Assembly: GCF_900292075.1 (NCBI RefSeq)
Contig: NZ_OLMV01000004.1
Coordinates: 186,001-250,000 of the forward strand
Direction: 5' to 3'
Source of the DNA: Microbacterium timonense
GTDB lineage: Bacteria; Actinomycetota; Actinomycetes; Actinomycetales; Microbacteriaceae
Length of the DNA: 64,000 nt
Shown in pieces: positions 27,008 to 37,315 of the stretch. Made by a program: the position numbers and the translations under genes. The notes below the pieces were generated by a model, which saw only the letters and a list, made by a program, of their open reading frames with translations, did no database searches and was not told the DNA's origin. The stretch's first letter is position 1; the number at the start of each line of letters is the position of its first letter.

Positions 27008-29818
27008 GTGCAGGTAGGGCATGTGCCGCTCATCGGCCGTACCGCCGATCTCGCTGACCTCCGCGACGACCTGGCCGCCGTCGGGCGGTCCGGTCGCGCC
27101 GTCGTCATCTCGGGCGACGCCGGCATGGGCAAGACCCGCCTTCTCCGGGAGTTCACGGCCGCACTGGACGACTGGGTGGTGCTGCGCGGCGGCTGCGTCG
27201 ACTCAGGTTCCGGTCCCGCGCCGCTCGCGGCGATCGTCGACCTGCTCCGCAGCGCCCAGGACGCGTTCGGCGCGGACGTCGTGCGCGAAGCGGCCGGCCG
27301 GGGAGCGGACGCGCTCGGCGTGCTCGTCCCGAGCCTGGGCGGCGGCGGTGAAGGGGCGGAACGGCTCGTCGACGTCGTGGTCGAGCTCATGTCGGCGCTG
27401 GCCCGGCTGCAGCGGCTCGTCGTGGTGGTGGAGGACCTGCACTGGGCCGACGGCACGACGCTCGAGATCATCGCCCGGCTGGTCCGTCGTGCCGCCGCGG
27501 TCCCGCTGTTCGTCGCGCTCACTTACCGCACCGACGACGTCGGTCGCGGCCACCCGCTCCGACCGGTGCTGACCGAGCTCGAGCGCGCGCGCCTGCTCGT
27601 CCACCGGCCGCTGTCGCGACTGAGCGACAGCGAGGCCGGCGCGCTCGCCGGCGCGATCGGCGGCGACGCGGTCGCGGGCGAGGTGCTGCGCGACATCGCC
27701 GCCCGCAGCGAAGGCATCCCGTTCTACATCGAGGAGCTCGCCAGCTTCTCGGGCGATCGCCTTCCGACATCGCTGCGCGACGTCCTCCTGCTGCGATACG
27801 AAGCACTGGATGCCGACACCCGCGCCTTCATCCGGGTGCTGGCCACCGGCGGTGTCTCGGTGGCGCACGGGGTCGCCCGAGAGGTGCACGGCGGGAGCGA
27901 GGCGGCGTTCGAGACGGCGGTGCGCGCCGCCGTCGACGCGCAGGTGATCGTGGTGCACGACGACGACTACGCCTTCCGGCACGCCCTCATGCGCGAAGCC
28001 GTGTACGCGGAGCTCCTCCCCACCGAGCGCGTTCGCCTCCATATCGCGTACGCGACCGCGCTGGAGGCCGTCGACCCGACGCCGCGGGTGCTCGCCGACG
28101 TCGCGCACCACTGGTGGGCGGCCCGCGCCGCCGACCGCGCCCTGGCCGCAGCGGTGAACGCGCAGCGCGCGGCGAGCCGGGCATCGGCATGGTCGACGGC
28201 GGCGGAGGCGGGCGAGCGGGCCCTCGAGCTGTGGGACGCGGTGCCCGATCCGATTGCCGTCGCCGGTGTCACGCGCGTGCACCTGCTGCGCCGGACGGCG
28301 GCTGCGCTCGTTTCGGCGAACCGCCACGAGCGCGCACTCGCCTTCGCGCGCGAGGCGGTGGCCGACTGGCCCGAGGACGATCGAGCGGGTCTGGCGTCGA
28401 TGCTCGGGGAGCTTGCCACCGTCGAACTGCAATCCGGTACGTCGGACGGGCTGGCGAGCATCGACCGCGCCCTTGCCATCCTGGGCGACGACCCGCAGTA
28501 CGACCTGCTGCGCGCCGACCTGCTGCTGAGCTCGGCGCGCGTGCACATGCTCAATCGGCGGCAGCGGCTCGGATGGGATCTGGCCATGGCCGCCAAGTCG
28601 ACCGCAGAGCCCTTCGCCGATGCCGGGGATCGGGGCGCCGCCGAGATCGTCGCGCAGGCCCTTCTCATCGCGGCGACCTGCCGCACCTCCAGCGGCGACG
28701 CCGACGGGGTCGAGCTGTTCGAGGAGGCGCGGCGGCGCTCGGAAGGCTTCATCCGGGCGATGATGCGCTTCTACATCAATTACTCCAACAGCCTCATGCT
28801 GGTGGGGCGCTACGACGACGCGGTGGCGTTGGCCCGAGAGGGGACCGCCTACGGCAGGGAGCACTTCGCCGACCGAGGGCCGTTGCTGATGGTCGAGGCG
28901 AACCTCATAGAGGCGATGATGTACGCCGGGCGGATGCGCGAGGCGGAGCAGATGGGCGAGCAGCTGGCGCCGCTCATCGAGTCCGGCCTCTTCTCCGCGT
29001 TCCTGCGTGAGCGGCTGCTGTGCCTCGCGGTCTGGCGCGGCCGCCTCGACGACGCCGAGCGCGCGCTGGACGACGTCCTCGACGAGCTGGCGCCGTTCGG
29101 CGTGTACGAGTACCAGACCCGCCTGGGGCTCGCGTACGACCTGGGTGAGCTCGCCCTGGCTCGCGGCGACGCCCGCCGGGCGCTCGAGCACGCGTCCGCC
29201 GCCCGCGAGTTCGCGGCGGAGGGCAACGCGCCGCTCGATCTGCCCTTGGCGGCGGTCGCCGCGCGTGCCGTCGCCATGCTGCGCGCGCAGGGTGCGGGGG
29301 AGGGGACGGGTGCCGAGCTCGCCCCGTTCCGCGCGATCATCGACCGCCTCACCGGCTGGCCCATCGCTGCGCTGTGGGCCGCGGTGTTCGCGGCCGAACT
29401 GGGCGAAGGGCCCTGGAGTGCCGCCATAGATGCCTCGGGGCCGGCGTACGTGCGTGCGTACGCCATGCTGCGCGACGGGGAGCGGCTCGTCGACGCGGCC
29501 GAGCGCGCCGCCGCGAAGGAGCGTCTGGAGCAGGCCGCGGCGTTCGCCGAGGAGATCGGCGCCGACCGGCTCGCGCGCCGGGCGCACCAGCTCCTCGCCG
29601 ACGCGGGGCTGTCGACGGGCGCGACCGATACCGCCCTCACCGCTCGCGAGGAGCAGGTGCTGGCGCTCGTGGCCGAGGGGCTCAGCAATGCGCAGATCGC
29701 CCGCCGGCTCTACATCAGCGCCAAGACGGTCTCGGTGCACGTGTCGGCGATCCTGCGCAAGCTGGGCGCCTCCTCACGCACGGAGGCCGCTGCCATCCAT
29801 GCACGGCGAGTCGCCTGA
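27008..29818 (+). CDS. Large ATP-binding LuxR-family (LAL/MalT-type) regulator
   Basis: A transcription regulator of 936 residues. An N-terminal AAA-type ATPase has Walker A GDAGMGKT (36-43) and Walker B LVVVVEDLHWAD (about 140-151). A long helical TPR-like middle (about 330-850) probably binds an inducer or partner. The C-terminal LuxR helix-turn-helix is LTAREEQVLALVAEGLSNAQ then IARRLYISAKTVSVHVSAIL (about 878-925). LAL proteins activate catabolic or secondary-metabolism genes when ATP and ligand are bound. The target here is not apparent; cysE downstream is on the opposite strand. The GTG at 27008 follows CACAAT by six bases, so the message may be leaderless. Confidence 0.92.
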   Translation: MQVGHVPLIGRTADLADLRDDLAAVGRSGRAVVISGDAGMGKTRLLREFTAALDDWVVLRGGCVDSGSGPAPLAAIVDLLRSAQDAFGADVVREAAGRGADALGVLVPSLGGGGEGAERLVDVVVELMSALARLQRLVVVVEDLHWADGTTLEIIARLVRRAAAVPLFVALTYRTDDVGRGHPLRPVLTELERARLLVHRPLSRLSDSEAGALAGAIGGDAVAGEVLRDIAARSEGIPFYIEELASFSGDRLPTSLRDVLLLRYEALDADTRAFIRVLATGGVSVAHGVAREVHGGSEAAFETAVRAAVDAQVIVVHDDDYAFRHALMREAVYAELLPTERVRLHIAYATALEAVDPTPRVLADVAHHWWAARAADRALAAAVNAQRAASRASAWSTAAEAGERALELWDAVPDPIAVAGVTRVHLLRRTAAALVSANRHERALAFAREAVADWPEDDRAGLASMLGELATVELQSGTSDGLASIDRALAILGDDPQYDLLRADLLLSSARVHMLNRRQRLGWDLAMAAKSTAEPFADAGDRGAAEIVAQALLIAATCRTSSGDADGVELFEEARRRSEGFIRAMMRFYINYSNSLMLVGRYDDAVALAREGTAYGREHFADRGPLLMVEANLIEAMMYAGRMREAEQMGEQLAPLIESGLFSAFLRERLLCLAVWRGRLDDAERALDDVLDELAPFGVYEYQTRLGLAYDLGELALARGDARRALEHASAAREFAAEGNAPLDLPLAAVAARAVAMLRAQGAGEGTGAELAPFRAIIDRLTGWPIAALWAAVFAAELGEGPWSAAIDASGPAYVRAYAMLRDGERLVDAAERAAAKERLEQAAAFAEEIGADRLARRAHQLLADAGLSTGATDTALTAREEQVLALVAEGLSNAQIARRLYISAKTVSVHVSAILRKLGASSRTEAAAIHARRVA

Positions 29819-29892
29819 AGCGCCGTCGGATCCGGTGAGCCGAGTCGCCTGAAGCGCCGTCGGATCCGGCGAGCCGGTCGCCTGAACCGTCG
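29807..29892 (+). repeat. 34-bp tandem repeat spanning the LAL stop codon
   Basis: Copies at 29807-29840 and 29841-29874 differ at one base, and a partial third copy (CGGTCGCCTGAACCGTCG) follows at 29875-29892. The first copy includes the last codons and TGA of the regulator. It looks like slippage duplication of the gene end; no hairpin terminator is evident, and the rest of the gap to 29943 shows nothing else. Confidence 0.85.
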
Positions 29893-29943
29893 TGGCATCT
29901 CGTGAGCGGTCACCATCCAGCTGGATGCGTGGCCCGAAGCCCC

Positions 29944-30528
29944 TCAGATGGAGTACTCGGGCGCGGTCAGCAGGGCGCGCGTGTCGTCGCCGGTGCGGCG
30001 CGCGCGGGGCTTGGCCGGGACACCCACGAGCACGCTGTCAGCGGGCGCGTCCTTCGTGACCACCGCGTTCGCGCCGACCACGGAGCCGGCGCCCACGGTG
30101 ACGGGGCCGAGGATCTTCGCCCCTGCGCCGATCGCGACGCCGTCCTCGATCGTCGGGTGGCGCTTGCCGCCCTCGCGCTGCCGGCCGCCCAGCGTGACGC
30201 CGTGATACAGCATGACGTCGTCACCGACCTCGGCGGTCTCCCCGATCACCACGCCCATGCCGTGGTCGATGAAGAATCGGCGGCCGATGGTGGCGCCGGG
30301 GTGGATCTCGATGCCCGTCATCCAGCGTGTGATCTGGGATCCGGCGCGAGCGAGGAAGCGGAAGCCGCGGGTCCACAGCGCGTGCCACACGCGGTGCGCC
30401 CAGATCGCGTGGAGGCCGGGGTAGAGCACGGCGATCTCCAGGCCGCCACGGGCCGCCGGATCGCGCAGGCGTGCCGCCGCGACGTCCTCGCGCACTCTCG
30501 CGATGATCCCGATGTGCTGCGTCGTCAC
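29944..30528 (-). CDS. cysE: Serine O-acetyltransferase
   Basis: A left-handed beta-helix acetyltransferase of 194 residues making O-acetylserine from serine and acetyl-CoA. Hexapeptide repeats begin at [20 protein letters not shown] (about 78-97), with [20 protein letters not shown] containing catalytic-loop residues. The protein ends PEYSI; a C-terminal Ile is the known anchor that inserts into the CysK active site to form the cysteine synthase complex. The GTG at 30528 overlaps the stop of the upstream cysK by four bases, so translation is coupled. It is the short actinobacterial form. Confidence 0.95.
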   Translation of the reverse strand: MTTQHIGIIARVREDVAAARLRDPAARGGLEIAVLYPGLHAIWAHRVWHALWTRGFRFLARAGSQITRWMTGIEIHPGATIGRRFFIDHGMGVVIGETAEVGDDVMLYHGVTLGGRQREGGKRHPTIEDGVAIGAGAKILGPVTVGAGSVVGANAVVTKDAPADSVLVGVPAKPRARRTGDDTRALLTAPEYSI

Positions 30529-31478
30529 TTCGCCGCCTCCTCGGGGTCGCGCAGGTGCGCGTACAGAGCCGTCGAGAGGTACCGCTCGCCGGAGTCCGGG
30601 ACGATCACCACGATGCGCTTGCCGACCGACTCGGGGCGGGCGGCGATCTGCAGAGCGGTCCACACCGCCGCTCCCGCCGACATCCCCGCGAGGATGCCTT
30701 CGCGTGCGGCGAGCTCTCGGGCGACGCGGATGGCGTCGTCGAACTCGACGTCGACGATCTCGTCGACGACCGACCGGTCCAGCACGTCCGGTACGAAGTT
30801 GGGGCCGATGCCCTGGATACGGTGGCCGCCGGCGCGTCCCTCGGTCAGGACGGGGGAGTCCTTGGGTTCCACCAGCACCACCTTGACGTCGGGGTTGCGC
30901 TGTTTGAGCACCTGTCCGACGCCGGTCACGGTGCCGCCGGTACCCGAACCCGCCACGAAGACGTCCACGCGGCCGTCGGTGTCGCGCCAGATCTCCTCCG
31001 CCGTGGTCTGGCGGTGGATGGCGGCATTCGCCTCGTGCTCGAACTGGCGCGCGAGCACGGCGCCGGGTGTCTCGGCCGCGATGCGCTGCGCCGTCTCGAC
31101 GGCCTCCGTCATGCCCTTGTACGGGTCGGTGAGCACGAGCTCAGCCCCGTACGCCTTCAGCAGCGTCCGCCGTTCCTTCGACATCGAGGCCGGCATGGTG
31201 AGGACAACGCGGTACCCCCTGGCAGCCCCGATGAGCGCGAGGGCGATGCCGGTGTTTCCGCTGGTGGACTCCACGATCGTCCCGCCGGGCTGCAGCTCGC
31301 CCGACGCCTCGGCCGCTTCGACCAGCGCGTAACCCAGCCGATCCTTCACCGATGAGCCGGGGTTGTAGAACTCGAGTTTCGCGACCACCTCGGCCTCGAG
31401 CCCCGCGGTGAGGGTGTTCAGGCGCACCAGCGGGGTCTGGCCGAAAGCCGTCGTGATGTCGGGATGGATGCCGGGCAC
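30525..31478 (-). CDS. cysK: Cysteine synthase A, copy next to cysE
   Basis: A PLP-dependent O-acetylserine sulfhydrylase of 317 residues joining sulfide to O-acetylserine. [11 protein letters not shown] near residues 37-47 holds the PLP lysine, [15 protein letters not shown] is the substrate loop and [14 protein letters not shown] binds the PLP phosphate. The GTG at 31478 follows AGGAG. Its stop overlaps the cysE start. It is about 70 percent identical by eye to the second cysK just upstream, indicating tandem duplication. A terminator separates the two copies, so this one needs its own promoter in the 91-base gap. Confidence 0.95.
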   Translation of the reverse strand: MPGIHPDITTAFGQTPLVRLNTLTAGLEAEVVAKLEFYNPGSSVKDRLGYALVEAAEASGELQPGGTIVESTSGNTGIALALIGAARGYRVVLTMPASMSKERRTLLKAYGAELVLTDPYKGMTEAVETAQRIAAETPGAVLARQFEHEANAAIHRQTTAEEIWRDTDGRVDVFVAGSGTGGTVTGVGQVLKQRNPDVKVVLVEPKDSPVLTEGRAGGHRIQGIGPNFVPDVLDRSVVDEIVDVEFDDAIRVARELAAREGILAGMSAGAAVWTALQIAARPESVGKRIVVIVPDSGERYLSTALYAHLRDPEEAAK

Positions 31479-31519
31479 GGAGCTGCTCCTCGGATTCGAG
31501 CGGTGCGGACGAAAACGCC

Positions 31520-31561
31520 GACGGCGCGCCGGTCCCCGAACGGGTCGCCCGGCGCGCCGTC
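31520..31561 (-). terminator. Terminator between the two cysK genes
   Basis: A perfect 13-bp stem (31520-31532 with 31549-31561). On the minus strand the 3' arm is followed by GGCGTTTTCG, a short U tract, so it ends transcription of the upstream cysK copy (31570-32508). Confidence 0.85.
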
Positions 31562-31569
31562 GTGATGGA

Positions 31570-32508
31570 TCAATCTTCGCGCAGATCCTCGAAAAGCGCG
31601 GTGGAGAGGTAACGCTCGCCGGTGTCGGGGGTGACCACGACGATCTTCTTGCCGGCGTTCTCGGGGCGCGCGGCCACCTGCAGGGCGGCCCAGACCGCCG
31701 CACCGCTGGAGATGCCGACGAGGATGCCTTCCTTGGCGGCCAGGTCGCGCGACGTCGCGATGGCGTCGTCGAACTCGACCGTGACGACCTCGTCGTAGAC
31801 GGTGGTGTCGAGGATCGGCGGCACGAAGTTCGGGCCGATGCCCTGGATCTTGGCAGGGCCGGGGGTCCCGGTGGACAGCAGAGGAGACGCCGACGGCTCG
31901 ACGGCGACGACGCGGACGTCGGGCTTGCGCTCCTTGAGCACCTGGCCGACGCCGGTGATGGTGCCGCCGGTGCCGATGCCGGCGACGAAGATGTCGACGT
32001 CACCGCCGGTGTCACGCCAGATCTCCTCGGCGGTGGTCTTGCGGTGGATCTCGCGGTTCGCCTGGTTCTCGAACTGCTTGGCGAGGATCGCGCCCGGGGT
32101 CTCAGCAGCGATGCGCTCGGCCTCGGCGACGGCGCCCTTCATGCCGCCGGCCGGGTCGGTGAGCACGAGCTGGGCGCCGAATGCCTTCAGCAGCAGGCGA
32201 CGCTCGACCGACATCGACGACGGCATCGCGAGGATGACCTTGTAGCCGCGCGCCGCCCCGACGAGGGCCAGCGCGATGCCGGTGTTGCCGCTGGTGGCCT
32301 CGACGATCGTGCCGCCGGGCTGGAGGGCACCGGCCGCCTCGGCGGCGTCGACGATCGCGATGCCCAAGCGGTCCTTGACGCTGGAACCGGGGTTGTAGAA
32401 CTCGAGCTTGGCGTAGACCTCGGCCCCCGCGCCGTCGGTCACACGGTTCAGGCGGACCAGCGGGGTGTTGCCGAAAGCAGCGGTGATATCGGAGTGGATG
32501 CCGGGCAT
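31570..32508 (-). CDS. cysK: Cysteine synthase A, second copy
   Basis: An O-acetylserine sulfhydrylase of 312 residues with the same motifs as its neighbour: [26 protein letters not shown] and [14 protein letters not shown]. The ATG at 32508 follows GAAAGG (minus strand). It is transcribed on its own, ahead of the terminator at 31520-31561. The two copies may differ in regulation, or in whether they bind CysE. It is unlikely to be cystathionine beta-synthase, as no extra domain is present. Confidence 0.94.
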   Translation of the reverse strand: MPGIHSDITAAFGNTPLVRLNRVTDGAGAEVYAKLEFYNPGSSVKDRLGIAIVDAAEAAGALQPGGTIVEATSGNTGIALALVGAARGYKVILAMPSSMSVERRLLLKAFGAQLVLTDPAGGMKGAVAEAERIAAETPGAILAKQFENQANREIHRKTTAEEIWRDTGGDVDIFVAGIGTGGTITGVGQVLKERKPDVRVVAVEPSASPLLSTGTPGPAKIQGIGPNFVPPILDTTVYDEVVTVEFDDAIATSRDLAAKEGILVGISSGAAVWAALQVAARPENAGKKIVVVTPDTGERYLSTALFEDLRED

Positions 32509-32663
32509 GTCGGGCCTTTCGGAAGGTTCACGGCAGATCGTGCACCAGCCTAGGGGGAGGGCCCTTCCGTGAGTCCTTGTGTGACGCGAAGCTGGTGCAG
32601 ACGCGGTACTCTCGCGCCCCGCCACGCGCCCGGTCCGCGACGCCGCGGTGGGGCGCACCGGCA

Positions 32664-32669
32664 TAGGGT
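32664..32669 (+). promoter_or_regulatory. -10 box (TAGGGT) of prmC
   Basis: TAGGGT ends nine bases before the prmC ATG, the same spacing as for argS, so the mRNA would start within about three bases of the codon. Confidence 0.45.
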
Positions 32670-32678
32670 TGATCGGTC

Positions 32679-33557
32679 ATGTCATCCTCAGACGACTCCC
32701 TTCCGCTGTCCGAGGCGCTCACGCGCGCCGCGTCGCGCCTGGCCGGTGCCGGGATCGCCGACCCGCTGGTGGACGCCGAGCTCCTGACCGCTGTCGTGCT
32801 CGGCAGCGGGCGCGGGGGAGTGCAGGCAGCCGCCGTCCGCGGAGACCGGCTCACGGCCGACCAGGCGGCACGGCTCGACGGACTCGTCGCCCGACGTGCG
32901 ACGCGCGAGCCGCTGCAGCACATCACGGGGACCGCACCCTTCCGGCACCTCGAGCTCCGGGTCGGCCCGGGGGTCTTCGTGCCCCGGCCCGAGACCGAGA
33001 TCCTCGCGCAACTGGCCATCGATGCGCTGCGCGCGGCGGCATCCCCCTCCCCGATCGCGGTGGATCTCGGCACCGGCAGCGGCGCCATCGCACTGGCGAT
33101 GGCGACCGAGGTGCCGCACGCGCGGGTCTTCGCCGCCGAGAACTCGGTTGACGCGTTCGTGTGGACGAAGGAGAACTTCGCGCTCGTGGGTGCTGAGAAC
33201 GCCCATCTGGCCTTCATCGACCTGGAGCGCGCCTTCCCGGAACTCGACGGCACCGTCTCGGTCGTCGCCTCCAATCCGCCGTACGTGCCGGATGCGGCCA
33301 TCCCGCGCGACCCGGAAGTGCGGTTCTACGACCCGCCCGCGGCGCTGTACGGGGGAGAGGACGGCCTGGACGTCGTTCGGGTGCTGAGCCGGGTGGGGCT
33401 GCGCCTGGCGCACCCGGGCGGCACGATCGTGATCGAGCACGGCGAGTGGCAGGGAGAGCAGGTGAGGGAGGTCCTCGCCGCCGACGGCTGGCGCGCCGCC
33501 GCCACCCACCCGGACCTCACGATGCGCGATCGCGCGACGACCGCCGTGCGGCCCTGA
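32679..33557 (+). CDS. prmC: Release factor glutamine methyltransferase
   Basis: A protein of 292 residues that N5-methylates the Gln of the GGQ motif in RF1 and RF2 (prfA lies 7 kb upstream). The N-terminal helical domain (1-85) binds the release factor. VDLGTGSGAIALAMA near residues 128-142 is the SAM-binding motif and ASNPPYVPD near 197-205 the catalytic NPPY motif. The start MSSSDDSLPLSEALTRAASR is normal for the family. The gene order prmC-tsaC-tagO-like-atp is conserved in actinobacteria. Confidence 0.95.
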   Translation: MSSSDDSLPLSEALTRAASRLAGAGIADPLVDAELLTAVVLGSGRGGVQAAAVRGDRLTADQAARLDGLVARRATREPLQHITGTAPFRHLELRVGPGVFVPRPETEILAQLAIDALRAAASPSPIAVDLGTGSGAIALAMATEVPHARVFAAENSVDAFVWTKENFALVGAENAHLAFIDLERAFPELDGTVSVVASNPPYVPDAAIPRDPEVRFYDPPAALYGGEDGLDVVRVLSRVGLRLAHPGGTIVIEHGEWQGEQVREVLAADGWRAAATHPDLTMRDRATTAVRP

Positions 33558-33625
33558 CGGCCATGCGCGGAAGCGATCACCCACCCGCACGCCTCTGCGG
33601 GCGCGGGGCGAGCGCCGTCGCCGAC

Positions 33626-33631
33626 TAAACT
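33626..33631 (+). promoter_or_regulatory. -10 box (TAAACT) of tsaC
   Basis: TAAACT ends ten bases before the tsaC ATG, giving at most a few bases of leader. It could also drive the downstream tagO-like gene and atpI. Confidence 0.5.
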
Positions 33632-33641
33632 GTCGGGCGAC

Positions 33642-34382
33642 ATGTCCCCCATCTTCGACTGCCGTGACGAGGCGCAGCTGCTCACCGGCATGCGCCAGGC
33701 GCGCCAGGCCATCGCCCGGGGCGAGCTGGTCGTCATCCCCACCGACACCGTGTACGGGGTCGCCGCGGACGCCTTCGATCACGAGGCGGTCGCACGCCTG
33801 CTGGCTGCCAAGGGTCGTGGCCGGCAGTCGCCGCCGCCCGTCCTGGTCGCCGGCGTCACGACGCTGCGCGCGCTCGTGGCCGAGGTGCCCGAGCCCGTCG
33901 AACGACTGGTCGAGGAGTTCTGGCCCGGGGGCCTCACGATCGTGCTTCCGGCGCAGCCGTCGCTGTCGTGGGACCTCGGCGAGACGCGCGGCACCGTGGC
34001 GGTGCGCATGCCGGCGCACCGGATCGCCCTCGAGCTTCTCGAGGAGACGGGACCCTTGGCCGTATCTAGCGCCAACCTGACCGGCATGGCCGCCGGGATC
34101 ACGGCCGAGGACGCGAGGGACATGCTGAAGGACTCCGTCGCCGTCTACCTCGGCGACGGGCCGTCCAAGACCGGCGTGCCCTCCACGATCATCGACGCGA
34201 CCAGCCTGGTGGGCGGCACGGAGCCCCGTGTGCGGGTGCTCCGGGACGGCGCCGTGACCCGCGAGCAGCTGCGCGGTGTGCTCGGGGACCTGCTGGAACC
34301 CGACCCCGGCTCAGAGCCCGACCCCGGCTCGGATGCCGAGCCGGCTCCTGCGCCCGAGGCGCGGGAGCCGGACCGCTCGTGA
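33642..34382 (+). CDS. tsaC: L-threonylcarbamoyladenylate synthase (Sua5/TsaC)
   Basis: A protein of 246 residues that makes threonylcarbamoyl-AMP for the t6A modification of tRNAs reading ANN codons. The YrdC-fold domain covers about 15-200: VVIPTDTVYGVAADAFD (about 31-47), FWPGGLTIVLPAQ and PLAVSSANLTG are family motifs. There is no full-length Sua5 C-terminal domain. The tail (about 220-246) is low complexity with a DPGSEPDPGSD duplication. The stop overlaps the start of the tagO-like gene by four bases. Confidence 0.93.
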   Translation: MSPIFDCRDEAQLLTGMRQARQAIARGELVVIPTDTVYGVAADAFDHEAVARLLAAKGRGRQSPPPVLVAGVTTLRALVAEVPEPVERLVEEFWPGGLTIVLPAQPSLSWDLGETRGTVAVRMPAHRIALELLEETGPLAVSSANLTGMAAGITAEDARDMLKDSVAVYLGDGPSKTGVPSTIIDATSLVGGTEPRVRVLRDGAVTREQLRGVLGDLLEPDPGSEPDPGSDAEPAPAPEAREPDRS

Positions 34383-35560
34383 AGCAGTACGTCTTCACCA
34401 TCCTCCTCACGGCGGCGATCACGTTCGTCCTGTCCTGGGCGGTATGGCGCCTGAGCCTCAGGTACAAGCTGTATCCCGGCATCCGTGAACGCGACGTCCA
34501 CAAGACGCCCACCCCGCGGCTGGGCGGGGTCGCCATGTTCCTCGGCGTGGTGGCGGCCTTCGCGGTCTCGTCGCAGCATCCGTTCTTCGCGATCATCTGG
34601 ACGCAGCCGCAGCAGATCTACGCACTGCTGGGCGCCACGGCCCTCATCGTCGTGATCGGCGTGCTGGACGACCTGTGGGACCTGGACTGGATGATCAAGC
34701 TCGGTGCGCAGTTCCTCGCCGCCGGGCTCATCGCCTGGTTCGGTCAGCTGCAGATCTATGCGCTGCCGATCGGGGGAATGACGATCTTCTCGAGCTGGGT
34801 CAGCTTCACGCTCACCGTCTTCTCGATCGTGATCGTCATGAACGCCGTCAACTTCATCGACGGGCTCGACGGGCTGGTCGCCGGCGTGTGCCTCATCGCG
34901 AACGTGGTCTTCTTCGCGTACTCCTACATGGTGGTGCGCGACACCGGTGCGAGCACGTTCTTCAACCTGGCCTCGTTCATCGCCGCCGTGCTCATCGGGG
35001 CGTGCATCGGGTTCCTCCCGCTGAACTGGAGCCCGGCGCGGCTGTTCATGGGGGATGCCGGAGCCCTGATGCTCGGCCTTCTCATGGCCTGCTCGGCCAT
35101 CGCCATCACCGGGTCGTTCGACCCGGCCATCGTGGGCGACAACGACGAGTTCGGCCGGTCGCAGCTGCTCGGTGCATTCATCCCGATCCTGCTGCCGGTG
35201 GTCGTCGTGCTCCTGCCGCTCCTGGACTTCGGGCTGGCCGTCATCCGGCGCATGAGCAAGGGCAAGTCCCCGTTCTCCCCGGACCGCAAGCACCTGCACC
35301 ACCGCATGCTCGACATGGGGCACTCCGACCGTGACGCGGTGCTCATCTTCTACGCGTGGACGGCGCTGGTCAGTCTGTCGGTGCTGCTGATGTACATCGG
35401 CACCACGCTGCAATGGCCCGGCGACTACCTCTTCGGCGTGGCGTACGGGATCGTGGGGATCGCCGCCTGCCTGGTCGTCACCTTCCTGCCCTCGCACAAG
35501 CGCGCCGTTCACGCCGCGCCCGCTCCCGATCCCGCGCCCGCACAGGAGGACGCCCGATGA
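34379..35560 (+). CDS. MraY/WecA/TagO-family undecaprenyl-phosphate sugar-phosphate transferase
   Basis: A polytopic enzyme of 393 residues with about 11 helices that starts a cell-envelope glycan by moving a HexNAc-1-phosphate (probably GlcNAc-1-P) to a polyprenyl phosphate. VIGVLDDLWDLDW carries the DD motif (about 95-96), AVNFIDGLDGLVAG is the NxxxFxDGLDG motif (about 157-170), ARLFMGDAGALMLG the MGD motif and HLHHRMLDMGH the basic cytoplasmic loop. It is the equivalent of the mycobacterial WecA/Rfe gene at the same position before atpI. The GTG start overlaps the tsaC stop. The atpI ATG overlaps its own stop. Confidence 0.93.
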   Translation: MKQYVFTILLTAAITFVLSWAVWRLSLRYKLYPGIRERDVHKTPTPRLGGVAMFLGVVAAFAVSSQHPFFAIIWTQPQQIYALLGATALIVVIGVLDDLWDLDWMIKLGAQFLAAGLIAWFGQLQIYALPIGGMTIFSSWVSFTLTVFSIVIVMNAVNFIDGLDGLVAGVCLIANVVFFAYSYMVVRDTGASTFFNLASFIAAVLIGACIGFLPLNWSPARLFMGDAGALMLGLLMACSAIAITGSFDPAIVGDNDEFGRSQLLGAFIPILLPVVVVLLPLLDFGLAVIRRMSKGKSPFSPDRKHLHHRMLDMGHSDRDAVLIFYAWTALVSLSVLLMYIGTTLQWPGDYLFGVAYGIVGIAACLVVTFLPSHKRAVHAAPAPDPAPAQEDAR

Positions 35561-36045
35561 GCCAGACGCCCCTCTCCAGCACACCGATCCTGCGCACCGT
35601 CCTGGTGTGGTCGGGATCGGTCACCGCCGGGCTGCTCGTCATCGGCGCGGTCATCGGCTTCCTCGTCGCCGGCGCGGACGGCCTGTGGAGCGCTGTGGCC
35701 GGCGTGCTCATCGCCGCGGTGTTCCTCGGCATCACGGCCGCCAGCATCCTCATCGCCAACCGCTGGTTCGGCGACGCACTGTATGTGCCGATCTTCTTCG
35801 GGATCGTGCTCGGCGGCTGGATCCTGAAGTTCGTCGTGTTCCTCATCGCGCTGTTCGTGCTGCGAGATCAGCCCTGGATCGTCGGTCCGGTGTTCTTCCT
35901 CGCCCTGGTCGTCAGTGTCCTCGCGTCGCTCGTCATCGACGTGGTCGTGCTGCTGCGGATGCGCATGCCGCACGTCAGCGATGTGGAGCTGCCGACAGAC
36001 CCCGACGCGGGGGACCGCACCGACGACCGGGGTGCGGGGCAATGA
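35557..36045 (+). CDS. atpI: ATP synthase protein I (AtpI-like)
   Basis: A membrane protein of 162 residues with four helices (about 18-40, 46-66, 76-100 and 105-128) and an acidic Asp-rich tail. Position and topology match AtpI, which helps assemble the c-ring; actinobacterial AtpI sequences are weakly conserved, so position is the main support. The ATG at 35557 overlaps the upstream stop (ATGA). Confidence 0.8.
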   Translation: MSQTPLSSTPILRTVLVWSGSVTAGLLVIGAVIGFLVAGADGLWSAVAGVLIAAVFLGITAASILIANRWFGDALYVPIFFGIVLGGWILKFVVFLIALFVLRDQPWIVGPVFFLALVVSVLASLVIDVVVLLRMRMPHVSDVELPTDPDAGDRTDDRGAGQ

Positions 36046-36083
36046 GCCGCGTGCGCGCGGATTCAGCGACCTCTCAAGTTTGA

Positions 36084-36089
36084 TAGGCT
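36084..36089 (+). promoter_or_regulatory. Candidate atp operon promoter (-10 TAGGCT)
   Basis: TAGGCT preceded by TTTGA has a TTCAGC-like -35 candidate about 16 bases upstream (36062-36067). Transcription would start near 36096, ahead of atpB. Confidence 0.5.
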
Positions 36090-36122
36090 GGCTGAGCGCC
36101 CGCCTGCTCGCCTTGCGAGCTC

Positions 36123-37288
<1,166 letters not shown>

Positions 37289-37315
37289 TCGCCGATCCAG
37301 ACCTAAGGAGACAGG

